Origin: Anoplopoma fimbria | Taxonomy: Eukaryota > Chordata > Actinopteri > Perciformes > Anoplopomatidae | Length of the DNA stretch: 64,000 bases | Direction: 5' to 3' | NCBI RefSeq assembly: GCF_027596085.1 | Contig: NC_072453.1 | Coordinates: forward strand, 2,811,448 to 2,875,447 | Shown here: one piece after another, positions 37,368 through 48,600 of the stretch | Layout: each line of letters opens with the position of its first letter | Numbering within the stretch: the first letter of the stretch is position 1 | Notes under the pieces: generated by a model | Seen by the model: the letters and a program-made list of their open reading frames with translations, nothing else | Database searches by the model: none | What the model was told of the DNA's origin: nothing | Made by a program: the position numbers and the translations under genes

Positions 37368-38018
37368 TCACAAAGTGGCCTGATCGGCGGCGAAGAATCC
37401 ACCTTCCTTCTTTTTCCTCTTCCTCAGTCTGTGGGCCCTCCAGCAGACGGCTGCCACGAGCAGCATCACGACGCCAGCACACAGCAGTGCCACTGACACC
37501 ACTTTGGTCTGGAGCAGCGTGTTGAAAGTGAATGTCACCCCTGTGCCCGCCATGCCAATCACCAAGGATATCACGCCGAACGGGAACACGCAGCGGTACC
37601 AGGACTTTTCTGTCCCGCCTGTAGCCTGGGCAAGTCTCTCCAGCGTGGGGAGAGTCTGCGGAGGTTTGGCCAGGTCTCTCCCAACACTTCCACCCCCCTC
37701 TTCTCCTCCACCTCCCTCTCCGAAGCCATTCAAACCCTGGTTCTCGGAGTCCTGGGGCAAGGTGTTGGACTCGCTGCTGTTGTTGCAGTACAGGTCCGGG
37801 TGAAGGACCGGGGGCTGGCGGCCTGAGGAGCAGCCCATCTCGGAGCTGCTGTCCTTGGGTAGCGATGCGAGAAAAGCTGCCCTCCCAGCGTGCGTCCAGT
37901 GGTTGCAACTGGTGATTATGATGCTACGGGAGGGGGGTTCTATAAGGCTGCTCCAGGTGCCGTCAATGCCTGTGAGGTTGCTGTTGTTGTTGTTGCTGCC
38001 CTCAGCAACTGCCAGCAT
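37368..38018 (-). CDS. TMEM100-like two-pass membrane protein with extended N-terminus
   Basis: 216 residues, encoded wholly in exon 2. ATGGTEKSWYRCVFPFG (132-148) matches the ATGGTE-x-SxYRCxxPF signature of TMEM100, a small membrane protein linked in mammals to BMP/ALK1 signalling in endothelium and to TRP channels in sensory neurons. TM1 is about 143-165, TM2 about 172-193, then a basic KRKKK tail (200-204). The N-terminal 130 residues are polar, with a poly-Asn run at 9-12, N-L-T and N-S-S sequons, and a Gly/Glu-rich run (98-110). Human TMEM100 is 134 residues with about 50 before the signature, so this is a divergent fish paralogue or a related TMEM family. The start is the first ATG after the splice acceptor. 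Membership is known-family reasoning; function here is inferred. Confidence 0.85.
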   Translation of the reverse strand: MLAVAEGSNNNNSNLTGIDGTWSSLIEPPSRSIIITSCNHWTHAGRAAFLASLPKDSSSEMGCSSGRQPPVLHPDLYCNNSSESNTLPQDSENQGLNGFGEGGGGEEGGGSVGRDLAKPPQTLPTLERLAQATGGTEKSWYRCVFPFGVISLVIGMAGTGVTFTFNTLLQTKVVSVALLCAGVVMLLVAAVCWRAHRLRKRKKKEGGFFAADQATL

Positions 38019-38022
38019 GTGC
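38019..38022 (-). other. Exon 2 leader and splice acceptor of the TMEM100-like gene
   Basis: On the minus strand a pyrimidine tract runs into CTATTGCAG, with the AG ending at 38023. Exon 2 starts GCAC, directly followed by the ATG. The intron would be 38181-38023, only 159 bp. Confidence 0.8.
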
Positions 38023-38181
38023 CTGCAATAGAAGAGAAGAGCTGAAAACGGAGAGTAGTGGAAGAGATGAAAAATAGCAGCAGATTGAAATGGAAGATTT
38101 ATTTTAATTTTTAAAAATTCAAATAAAGAGGTGAAAGAGAAAAGTCCTACTCACACACAGCTGAAATGAGGATGCACTCAC

Positions 38182-38270
38182 CCTGTATTTTAAGTATTTA
38201 TGGGTGAATGTTTTTTTTAGTGCAGCCTCCCGTCTCTCGAGCTGCTTGTGGCAGCAGCAGCAGGCAGTGT
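38182..38270 (-). other. Non-coding first exon of the TMEM100-like gene (predicted)
   Basis: The exon runs from a start site about 30 bp below the TATA box to the donor CAGG|GTGAGT, with the intron beginning at 38181. It contains no ATG on the minus strand, which fits a purely 5' UTR exon. TMEM100 also has its coding region in one exon behind non-coding ones. Confidence 0.65.
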
Positions 38271-38370
38271 GTGTGTCTGATGATGTCCATGGACTATATA
38301 ATCATAGAGGGGAAGAGGAGGGGCCTATGGGAAGGGGTAGACTGTGTGCGAGGCTCCGATTGGCTCCATC
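38271..38370 (-). promoter_or_regulatory. TATA/CCAAT promoter of the TMEM100-like gene
   Basis: Minus-strand TTATATAG (complement of 38294-38301) as TATA box, and GCCAATCGG (CCAAT core the complement of 38359-38363) about 90 bp above the predicted start. Between them lies a C-rich CCCCTCCTCTTCCCC tract of Sp1/KLF type. Spacing is that of a classical RNA polymerase II core promoter. Confidence 0.7.
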
Positions 38371-41300
38371 AGCAGAGCGTTTTCATGGAGGAGGGGAACG
38401 GGGCGAGGTGGACTACTCGGCGGTCTCATTCAGGGATATTAATTCATTATTTAGTGTGACGAGGAATTTGAGATGTCCCTTTGGTAGTGCCTCGTTCAAC
38501 GTCTGCTGCAGGCTGTAGAATCAAAATGACGCTGGCAGGGAGCAGAAAAGATTCAGCGTGACATTGAAAGCAATGCAACATGTATGTTGCACTTATCATT
38601 TTGTGAAAACCCTCAGTTTAATTTTTTTTGCAAGGCTGTGCATGATTTCCACTTCAGGGAGATGATGGAATGTAATTACTGCCAGTTGGAAACCTACTAT
38701 CTCCAAGATGTCACCTTCTCAATGTGAAAACCAGGCTCGTCTCTAGCCTGAGGATGGTTAGCAAATGGATTGTCTCATAGAGTAATTAGCGAAGATTTAA
38801 AAAAAGCAGCCAAATTGGAATGAAGGGGTTTTCACATGGCAGCACAGCTATGCGATTCAGGATTTAAGAGAAAACACCCACGGCACGTTAATTGAAAACA
38901 CGGCTCTTCCCCGCTCATCTCTGTCTTCCCCTTGCCCCTCATCATGTGCGTCATCCGTGTTTCCCCTGCACAAAGACGTGACAGCCTGCCTTGTCACGGT
39001 CGTCGCCCCTTGTCACATTTCCCCCATATATGTCACTCTCCCCTTTACTCCGCTCAGACAACGACAGTGAGACACATGAGCCAAAGCCACGCATCCCTGG
39101 GGACAGCTCGTATCACCGGAAACAGAGCATGAAGAGCATCGTGCGTATGCGCGTGCATGCACACGTCCACGTACGTCGATCTATGTTCTCCATGATTATC
39201 TGGAGGCTCTGAAATCTCACAATCCACAACATCTGCAGCAATTACCCAATGTCCGATTTGGGCTGATATCTGGCAGGCACAGCTGCTCGGAGGGAATAAT
39301 AATCACATTGGTTGGGTTAAACCCCAAATGGTGGAGCCACAGGGCCTGGGCATTGCTGGCTCACTGACGAGGCTTGTCGGCACACCTGGTGTTGATTGGA
39401 ACCATCGTTAATGCCATTAGCTGCACCTGTGCCTTTCCATCACAAGTCAAAAAGTCCCCAATGAGAGAGGTCGAGATGAACATTATTATGCTTGAACCAA
39501 AGCTAAAGTTTTCCCTCCACTTGCTTTTTAATGAATAGATTATCAGGCTTTTAGCCTGTGGTGAGTTAAGGAGTCTGTCCCTCAGTGCTAATTAACTGCA
39601 TGCTAGCTAGCGAAGCAGAACGCACACTAAGTACCTAAGTTAGTCCCTGTTTACTCACCATGACGAGGACAGATTAGTTTATCTCACATTGATGTGAAAC
39701 CAACACAGTGTATGACATTGGATGAGCCCTTATTGGATTAAAACTATCCAAGTTCATCTAAGGTAAGATTTTATTTTAGCTTTGCTTGTTGTCTGAAGCG
39801 TCATAACCTGCAGGTACTTATTTTATTCTTTTCATTCTGTGTTTGGTTGCGCTAATTAAAGCATTATTGGTCTCCAATGTTATTACTGCAGTCTGGGTTG
39901 TTCATCTTTGATATTGTGTTTGCACTTTAACTGGAGATCTTACTGGTCTTTGAACCATTACACTGCAATGTAATCATTATCTTATTGTTGAAGTTGTTTT
40001 TTTTAAATGGGCATCTTGAATAAATTTGGGTAAAGACGTTTTTTTAAAGATGTAACAGGTGTTATCTTTGCCATTTGTACATCAGCACAAGTTTTTTTTT
40101 ATTGGCTATAAGGAATACATTGACGTCTTTTGTTGTCACGCATCTTGATGACGTCCCATCTGGCCTGAAGCCGAGATAACCAGCCTCCATAAAGCATCTG
40201 CAGAGAAGCAGCAAAAATGCCAACCATGTTTTAATGGACCTTGTCTGACGCATGTTTCTATTTCATTTAACTCTTGGTAAACACTGTAGTAAATGTCCTG
40301 AAATGCCCCAACATCCTTTCCCAGACAACATTTGTTTACATCTGTCCCACAGAGGAGCCGGTCAGTAGTAAAGCAAAGCCTGAAATAATCTGGAGACATA
40401 ATCACTTATGGTGCCAATACCTTGACGTAGTTTATATGCTAATTTGCGCGCCGCAGGTTGTTTTGTGGGTGTCTTCATTTGTGGAAGAAGGTCATTCTAA
40501 TAACAGATTGCCACCTTCAAAGTGGATAGTGTGACTGCTTCTACACACGTGGTGAGAAAAAAATCGAATAAAAGGGAGGGAGGAGGAGGAAGACGAGGAG
40601 GAGGACTGGATGTGAGCTATAGAAAAGATCTTACACGCTACCTGCCGCTGTGCTGCCGTCACACATTCACGCTCGGCAACAATGAGGAGCTTTGTGCCGA
40701 AGATAGGCATGCACAAAAACACATACCCACCCACCCACACACACAGACACACGCACACACGAAACCACTCAGCGTACACAGCGTGGAAACAAACGCAGAT
40801 TCCTCATGGGTCAGAGGAGGTGTGTGTGTGTCAGCTAATTAAAGTAAGGTTGACAGTAGCAATGCACAGTATTTATAATAATTCAATTAAATATGTATTT
40901 GTGCAGATTAAGTTATTTTTATTCAATTCCGGGTCAGAAAATGAATCACAAGAGCTAACTTATTTATCGTGTCATCAGAAGTTGGAGAACAGCACTTTTG
41001 TATTAGAATTATTAGGGTACAAGAGAAAATAGCTTTTCCAAAATACAATTTCCATATTGAACAACCTGAGAAGAATAATGCTGTGATAGTTGTGGCATTA
41101 CAGCTTTATCGGCATGTTTACATGCACAAAGCTTACTCAATTACTCTGAATACACTGATTAAGGGAATATTTCAGGTAAGGTTTTAATGCTGTATAGTAT
41201 GGTGTTTCCATAAACCACAGATTTACATAATTTCCCTATTTCATTCTGAAAAGGATTTTGGAAGGGGAAAGGGAAAAAAGGTTTGATAGGTAATTAGAAG

Positions 41301-41439
41301 GACATTTGCCTTATTTTAGCTCTAGAGCCATAATATCTTACCCAACACTTTATTATTCATCCAGGGCTAGCCATGCTCACCTGGTGTGTGAGACAGGAAA
41401 TCAGCCTTCACATGGGATGAGTAATAAGAACGATTGACG
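38371..41439. other. Upstream flank of the TMEM100-like gene
   Basis: No gene found. The interval 39230-39480 is free of recognised repeats, with mixed composition and homeodomain-like TTAAT/ATTAG cores, so it is a plausible conserved enhancer (inference). A GA-rich tract lies at 40575-40605 and a CA-rich tract at 40725-40760. Confidence 0.4.
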
Positions 41440-41500
41440 GGTAGGGCTGCATGTAACATAATTTTGATTATAGATCAATCCTTTAGTCTATAGTTACCTG
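41440..41500 (+). repeat. Degenerate GGGCTGCA-type dispersed fish repeat
   Basis: TAGGGCTGCATGTAACATAA with TTTTGATTATAGATCAAT recalls the common GGGCTGCAACTAACGATTAT repeat of fish genomes. Strongly decayed and short, so tentative. Confidence 0.35.
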
Positions 41501-42220
41501 AGGCAGCTATGAATGGGAGGTTTTAGAAGGAATGGGATGTTGCTGTCAGCTGACTGTATACATGTGTGTTTGATTTCTATTTGGTCACGCCCAGACCAGC
41601 AGCTTTCTCCCCTGTCTGTTCTATTGGGAATAAGTAGCATGCAGTCTGTGGAAACAACCCAATCAGCCATCACTACATGAGAAGATTTGTATACCTGTGG
41701 TGGAGCTCCTGAAGGGCCTTCCAGGAAGGATAGCATGCATCCAAGCTGAGCACAATTATTATAATGATTTGGCGTATTATTCAGTGGAAAAGGCAACCCT
41801 AACCCTTAAGGACGACAAGAGCCACAATAGATAATCGGCTCTTCTTATTCAATAATTGGTTGCACACGGAACGCAAACAGCGGTGTCCAGTGTTTGTTTG
41901 ACCCATCCAACAACGATATTAGACCACTTATCGTTCCAAAACCATTGACCCCCCCAGTTGTCCCAGAATTTGTCAGCCTCGAGATGTTATATTGATGGAG
42001 AGAGCCATCCAACCTGATTAATTTGCAATCAGAGGATGCTGTAGCTCAAAGAGGTGATATAATCATGTACAACTATCTATTGTACTAGACAGATTTTTGT
42101 TTTAATTATTATTTTTGTATCCATTGTAGTAATGTGAATAATTATGCAGACCCAGGGAAGAGTAGCTACTGCTGTCCTTGGAGTAAGCTAATTGCCATCT
42201 TAACAATCAAACAAACAGAC
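41501..42220. other. Intergenic, nothing recognised
   Basis: No repeat or gene recognised between the degenerate repeat and the long inverted repeat. Confidence 0.4.
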
Positions 42221-42323
42221 AGGATATTTGTTTGGTGGCAGTGCTGCTGAGATGGCCCTTGGCAGGTTGGCTGTTGCCTTGAGGTTCCTGCTGTCAGGCC
42301 CATCTGGCAGCGACCAGTGCCAA
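42221..42323 (+). repeat. 103-bp perfect inverted repeat, left arm
   Basis: Begins AGGATATTTGTTTGGTGGCA and ends GCGACCAGTGCCAA. The reverse complement is found without a mismatch at 42514-42616. The 190-bp loop (42324-42513) is unlike the arms and has no recognised content. Confidence 0.97.
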
Positions 42324-42513
42324 ATCATGCCCTGTTTCGCTTATGATGCCACCCACCCCTTCATTAATACTATGAGGATGTCACCTCTCCACTTTCCCCT
42401 TCTTATCCCTCTCACTTCATGCACTCGTCTCCTGCTCCTTCTCAATTATGGTACGCCAATTATGAGGCTGGAGTCATGTATTAAGGAACTACTTTCTTAA
42501 CATTGTTTTCTTA

Positions 42514-42616
42514 TTGGCACTGGTCGCTGCCAGATGGGCCTGACAGCAGGAACCTCAAGGCAACAGCCAACCTGCCAAGGGCCATCTCAGCAGCACTGCC
42601 ACCAAACAAATATCCT
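42514..42616 (-). repeat. 103-bp perfect inverted repeat, right arm
   Basis: Exact reverse complement of 42221-42323. It runs directly into the dispersed repeat that starts at 42617, so this arm is probably the native 5' part of that repeat and the left arm the inverted duplicate. Confidence 0.97.
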
Positions 42617-42862
42617 TTTTGTTTGAAAAAAAAACTAAGAAAAGAGATCATATTACTCCGCACTGGCCATCCTGGGAGAAGGATCCCTCCTCTGTCGTTC
42701 TCCCAGAGGTTTCTTCCTTTTTTCTCCCTGTTAAAGGGTTTTTTTAGGGGAGTTTTTCCTGTGCCGATGTGAGGGAAGGACAGAGGATGTCGCATGTGCA
42801 CAGATTGTAAAGCCCTCTGAGGCAAATTTGTGATTATGGGCTATACAAAAAAAAAATAAACT
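42617..42862 (+). repeat. Abundant teleost dispersed repeat, 3' part
   Basis: Carries in order GGATCCCTCCTCTG, CCAGAGGTTTCTTCC, TCCCTGTTAAAGGGTTTTTT, GGGGAGTTTTTCCTGTGCCG, GATGTGAGGGAAGGACAGAG, TGTAAAGCCCTCTGAGGCAA and GGGCTATAC before an A-rich end with AATAAACTGAATTATAA. This is a very common fish interspersed repeat. Its class (LINE 3' end or SINE) is not settled from sequence alone. Confidence 0.8.
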
Positions 42863-45474
42863 GAATTATAAGTAATCAGATTACATATAAAGTTAATATT
42901 TGTGCACCTGCTTTAAGTTTGACTTCCTCTCGCACAAAGAGAAATAAATTGGTGAATAATTAATTATGATAATTTTAAAGTTATTTGGATTTACTTGCCC
43001 TTCAAGCTTAGCAGAAAGACAAAGTAAATCCTTGGTACTGGGTATACCCTGAAGAACAACGTTACATTGACACTGCACAGGACCATATCAGAAAAGAAAT
43101 TCACATTTACATAATCATACAAAACAATCTCATCACAGGGTTCTGTTATGTGTTAAGGGCCACCTACAGAAACTTTAACCGTGAAACAAAGCAATAAGAG
43201 CATCACAGTACAGCCCACACAATTTAACAAGTGTAGAAACATAATGGAACCAAACATGATGGAGGCAATTTAAAGTCAGTGGATTACCTCTTTAAACTTT
43301 GTCTCAACCCACCTCCTCTTGTCTGGTGCCCACAGGGGAACAATTTTTTTTTTTACCGTCCTTTTCTTGTAAGGTTGAGATTCCCTCCCCCTCCGCAATC
43401 CACATCAATAACTGTAACACTTTACTTGTATGACACAATTCACAAAAAAAAAACGGATGAATGATAATAAATTTAAACTGTATGGTGGAGGCAAAGATTC
43501 CCCAAGGTGCTCCTTAAAAGACTTATAAATAATAAGACAATGAGGTTAGCACAGACAGAACATCACAAACATTAAAAAGGTGCAAAGATGATCACACCAA
43601 AAACAAAAAGAAGAGAATACATTTAAATAGATAACATAAAATAACCCTGACACACAGGATGAATGCAGAAAGGGAGGCTGTTGATTGGCAGTGTGTTCCG
43701 TTGTCAACATGTTTCTACCAGAAGAGAAAAAGATAAGAATGACAACCGCGTGTGGGTGTTGTGTTACTAAGGAAATAAAAAGTTTCAATTAGTAAAAAAC
43801 AGTGTCAGTTGAACATGTTTCTGCAGAATGAGATGGTCAGGTCAACCGTCACAACTGAAGGTGCCAACATCACCGACACGACACCTGTGACAAACAGGAA
43901 GGCATGCCTGCTACTTTAAAGCAACACTGACTTGACCTCTTTCTGTCAGATAAATTGGAGGAAATATGTAGTTATAAAAAAAAAAGAGTCTCTTTTCTAC
44001 AATCAATCTCTAAGGGAGAATTTATCTGCTTTGTATGATCACTAATTATGTCTTAGTCTAAACATGGAGGATACAGACGCTGTGGAATAGTATCATGGGA
44101 GATGTTTAGGTGACTGGTGTTCATTTAAATTAAGGAACATGTCACCCAGTGCATCTGTATGGCTCTCTGATGTGTTTTTAATAGGTAATGAACAATTAAG
44201 CTCAATGGCACAGAGGAATAAGAAAATATATCACGCTTTGGACACAAAGGCTATACTTAGTAAGTAGCATCAGTTCATTGATGGTTTTGTTGACGAAAAA
44301 TATAGAATATCACCAGACGTATCCATTAGAGGAATATCTATGTGCAACTTATACACTTTAACTGTAGATAAACTGAAGTGGCACCCAAACATGGCTTAGA
44401 GTTGAGCAATTATACGTTTAGGAGTACAACGTAATAGTTGTATTATAGTCTATTGTATTTTCAAAGACTACCCTAAATGAGAGTACATACAACTAAAATA
44501 ATCCTTGTGTTCTGCCTCGTGGTTGTATGCACTCCGACAACCAGTAGCAGTTGCAATTCACCTCCCTGTCTGCCCAAAATGTCACCACTTTTCATTATTT
44601 TATCCTTATCCTTGTCATAATAAGCAAATTAATTCCTGAGTGTTTTGAGGTCACATTGACATTTTACCTCAAAAATGTAATCAGCTCAACCTTGAGTCCA
44701 AGGGGATGTTTTAAGAAATTAGCTCAAGGTCATCAACCAAGCAAGTCTAGTGGAACATACACGCACAAAACATACCGGATCCACAACTTCCGTACTTGCC
44801 TTTTTACAATAAAAGCCCTAGACATAACCATTGTGTTTACCAGAGGGGATTCATTTTTCTGGGTCAATTGGACTTCATTAATATAACGCAGCATTACCCA
44901 ACATAAAGGAAATTATACTTCCTGAAAATACTATGATAACATGACTGTGATAAAGATGCATTTTTTTTCTAAAAATTTTATAATTTTATCTGAGAGATGA
45001 TTATTCTCATCTGTCACACCATAAATAGAAGAGAAATTCAATTTGGTATACAGTTGACTAGTGTCTTTTATAGTAGAGTGGAGAAGACACAAAGACATGT
45101 AGCAAGGATTTTATTCCTCATTTACACAGGATATAAAAAGAACAAAAATCAGCGACACTGGGTTACAGTGATGACATTTACATATAAATCTACAAGCTCT
45201 TCAGAGACCCCTGTCTAGATATCGTTACCTCTCTTTGTCTTAAAGGCCAGTCTTTCCTCTGGACAGTGCTATTCACAGAGCGGACTGAAAATGTTACCAT
45301 TTTATCATCAGTATTGAAAATCAGATAGCCGCAAGGCAATTATGGTTTGGTTCTGCTGCTTTCATTTGATTAAAGTCTTCCTCATTGTTCCATTATGCGT
45401 CAACTCGTGGACGTGGAAATGAGAATCACTGGACTCAGACGAGCTCAAGCAAAGTAAACAAAGCACACACATAT

Positions 45475-45477
<3 letters not shown>
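42863..45477. other. Intergenic, nothing recognised
   Basis: AT-rich, with chance open frames only. Confidence 0.4.

Positions 45478-45551
<74 letters not shown>
45478..45551. repeat. (CA)n microsatellite
   Basis: Uninterrupted CA run of about 37 units. Confidence 0.95.
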
Positions 45552-45552
<1 letters not shown>

Positions 45553-45612
45553 GACGTGGACCGCATGAAATCAGTCCGTCTCTGTTTCTCTATTCTCACT
45601 CACACACTCTGA

Positions 45613-45622
45613 TACACACACA

Positions 45623-45673
<51 letters not shown>
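45613..45673. repeat. (CA)n microsatellite
   Basis: Second CA run in the same orientation, about 60 bp from the first, with a single CCC interruption near 45625. Confidence 0.95.
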
Positions 45674-45676
<3 letters not shown>

Positions 45677-48600
45677 CACTATGACTCATGTGATGCTATA
45701 TGTTTTAAACACAGATGGTCACGACTTAGATAAGGAGCAGCTGCTGGAGTCTTAAGTGCATGAGCAGGGACACACACTGAGAGGGACGCAGTGTGTCCCT
45801 CACCACGCATACACAGTGGGTAAATGATACTCAGGCTGCCATCGCCTGGATGCTCAAGCTTGTGCTTTGGACTAATTGGCTGGGTTTTCTGTCTTGTTTT
45901 CTCCCCTATTTTAGCCTTTTAGCTGACACTCCCACACAGTGCAGTGGCTGAGTAAACTTCATTATGGAAATCACAAACATCAGAGCCCATACAAAGGAGA
46001 GTCAGAGCCACAGCGCCCTTTTAGAGCACATTATCCAGCTTATTAGACCCCCTGACTTGTCATTCAGTTACTCTAGTGACTTTCTATAGAAAAAAATATA
46101 CCTACGCTTTTTAAGTGTATGTGTTTTGTCACCTGAAAAATTGTCTAATCATGTGGCCGATGAATATCAATGACTTTGATGTAACATAACATTTCACTTT
46201 TTTAACATAAAAAGTGATTCAATTCTGAGTTAAAACAAATCATTCAATCATTTTGAAAAATTTCAATTTGATACATTTAGATATAGTGTCCAGTTCCTCA
46301 TGTTTTTTTGATGACTATCAGGAGACCCCTCCCCCAGGTTCCCCCGAACACTTGTCTTCTGCTCTCACTGGCTGAAGCCCCCTGACAGGTTAGATATTTA
46401 GCCTGCTAAGTTTTAGAGAGAGCCAACGCCAATTTGCCTCAGATCTGGTTCTTTTGTTGGGAAACTCCAAAAACACTTTGGTCGAGTAGAAAATCAGGGC
46501 TTAAGTAGTCTCAGAGGGGGCTCTTTGTCATGACTATGTGTTTGTGTGTGCGTATGTGTGGGATGTCTGCTTTTCTTGGCAAGACGCTAGGTTTGGGCAT
46601 GGGTGCATGCTGGATGAGGTACCGGTACCCGGATTTGTTCAAGACCTATTCCCTGATCAACGAGCTCTCCTGACCATTAATCCTTGAGGTCGATGACTAA
46701 CCAATCAACTCTGCCTCCACCAGCTACGCTGGGCAGGTCTTCGTAGTGGGAAATGGGACTCATAATTAGGATTGTGTGGAGGAGCTGAGCCTCTCCCTCT
46801 CCCTCTGTGAAACACTGATTTTTTCGTTTTGTTCGGCTTAGCTGATGTGAAAATGCTTTTAATCGTAAGGAAAACCCTGATTTTTATGAATTGCATCCAA
46901 ATTTTGTCAATCTTCACCATTTTTATCATCATATTCTGGGATTCCCTCCGTGTTTTTCGCATCGTGATAATCATAGGGCAATAGTAATGGTAAAATATAC
47001 ATTGAGTATGGCAGTTTTTAGGATTCAGACCTTCAGACTGCTTCACATCATTCCACTCGTACGTATGACCTCCTCTCAGCACACTTGCTGATCATGAGGT
47101 AAAGTAGTCCCATGGCCTTAACCTTTCTTATTTTTCATATTTTTCATCCTGGACCCTATTTTCATATGATTTTGCGTATAAGTGGCTTATTGGGACAATC
47201 TTTTTTTAAATAGTCTGGTATTGATGGGGAACGCTTCAGACGGCAGCCACAAAACTGTCTGCAATGTAAGAACTTGGAGGCCATTGCGTACTGTCAGTTT
47301 GGTCTGGTCTGTTTGTCATTTTGTCTAGCCCAGGCTGACTCAAAGTCTCGTTCTGAAATATTGAGAGATGATAAGGCCTGTTCCATATTGTGGGAATCAG
47401 AATAATATTCAGGCTGACATTGAAATTATTCTAGATAACACTAAGCTACTCTTTCTGTTCTTTAACACGACAGACTCCTCTCCAACACACAATTACAGTC
47501 ACAGTTTCCACCGTTGTCTTACAGCAACATGTCAAATTTTCGACTTCTCCTTGAACGAGACTTGGTTTGACATAAAAACAGATTGAATCAAGCGTAAAGT
47601 TCAGAAAAAGGTTTTATTTTCTCAGTAGCATCCTCTCCACAATGTTGTCAGGCACCAAACAATCCGAGCCTGTCAGTTGAAAAATCCAGCACTTTTAGTT
47701 GACATACATTGGTGATTTTGCCCTTGGAAAAATGTAATCTGATTTCAGGAACTCAAACAGGGCAGTAGGTGGAAACACCATCCCTAAACATAATATCATA
47801 ATATAATCACAAGGCATGCTGAAAGGAATAGAAATAGAAAGAGAACAGCACCACTTGCTGGTGTCAGAGGGAAAACTTCAGCTTACTGTATAGTGTGGTG
47901 GTGAGTGTGGGCATGCGGATGCAGTTAGTGGGTGTTTGGTCCAAAGGTCACCAGCCAGGAAAATGTGGGCGAGCAACATCGAGAGCTGAGGGTTCCTCTG
48001 AGCAATAAGGCTCTAAACCAGCTGGCTACCAACAAGAGACTTGGGCTCACTTCCAGTGAGCTGTGTGGAGCTTCTGGCATCAGAAACATTCCCTACTTAT
48101 ACAAATGTTGAATGAGAAAAAAAATATTTTCAGGTTAGCGGGCAGAGAGGCATACAAATCATTATAGTTTCAAACAATTAGTTGACAAAGCAGGACTTAG
48201 AAAACCAACCTCAGGTTTTTAAAAGTCCTTCAAGCATTCTGTTAATAAGGTTTTATTCACATAAAGATGAGCTTAAAAAAAAGACAAGGCTTTGGTGATA
48301 TTTTACAGTGCATCTAGGTCAAGAGTTGTATGAGTAAAAGGGTGCTCTTATCTCGTCAGGGAAACTGATAATCTTTGCTATTTTATGTTGAAGGGTCTTC
48401 TGCGAAGCATATTTTAGCAAACAAAAGAGGGACAGAAGATCAATAAAAACAAAAAATAGTTAGCTAGTCGGCCAAGGACATGTTTATATGTTAATAAAAT
48501 GCCTGTACCTGCACATTTGTATCATATTCAAAGAGGCATGTATACTCTCAAGCTCTTCCACTTGAACCGCTGGCAATTTGTTTGCACCCCAGCTACACGA

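Noticed and set aside
37330..37908. 192-codon minus-strand frame overlapping the TMEM100-like gene
   Set aside because: Shadow of the real frame in GC-rich coding sequence. It has no family signature, and the 216-codon frame fits the splice acceptor and the membrane protein.
42228..42825. Two frames encoding the same 30-residue start on opposite strands
   Set aside because: Consequence of the perfect inverted repeat. No protein family.
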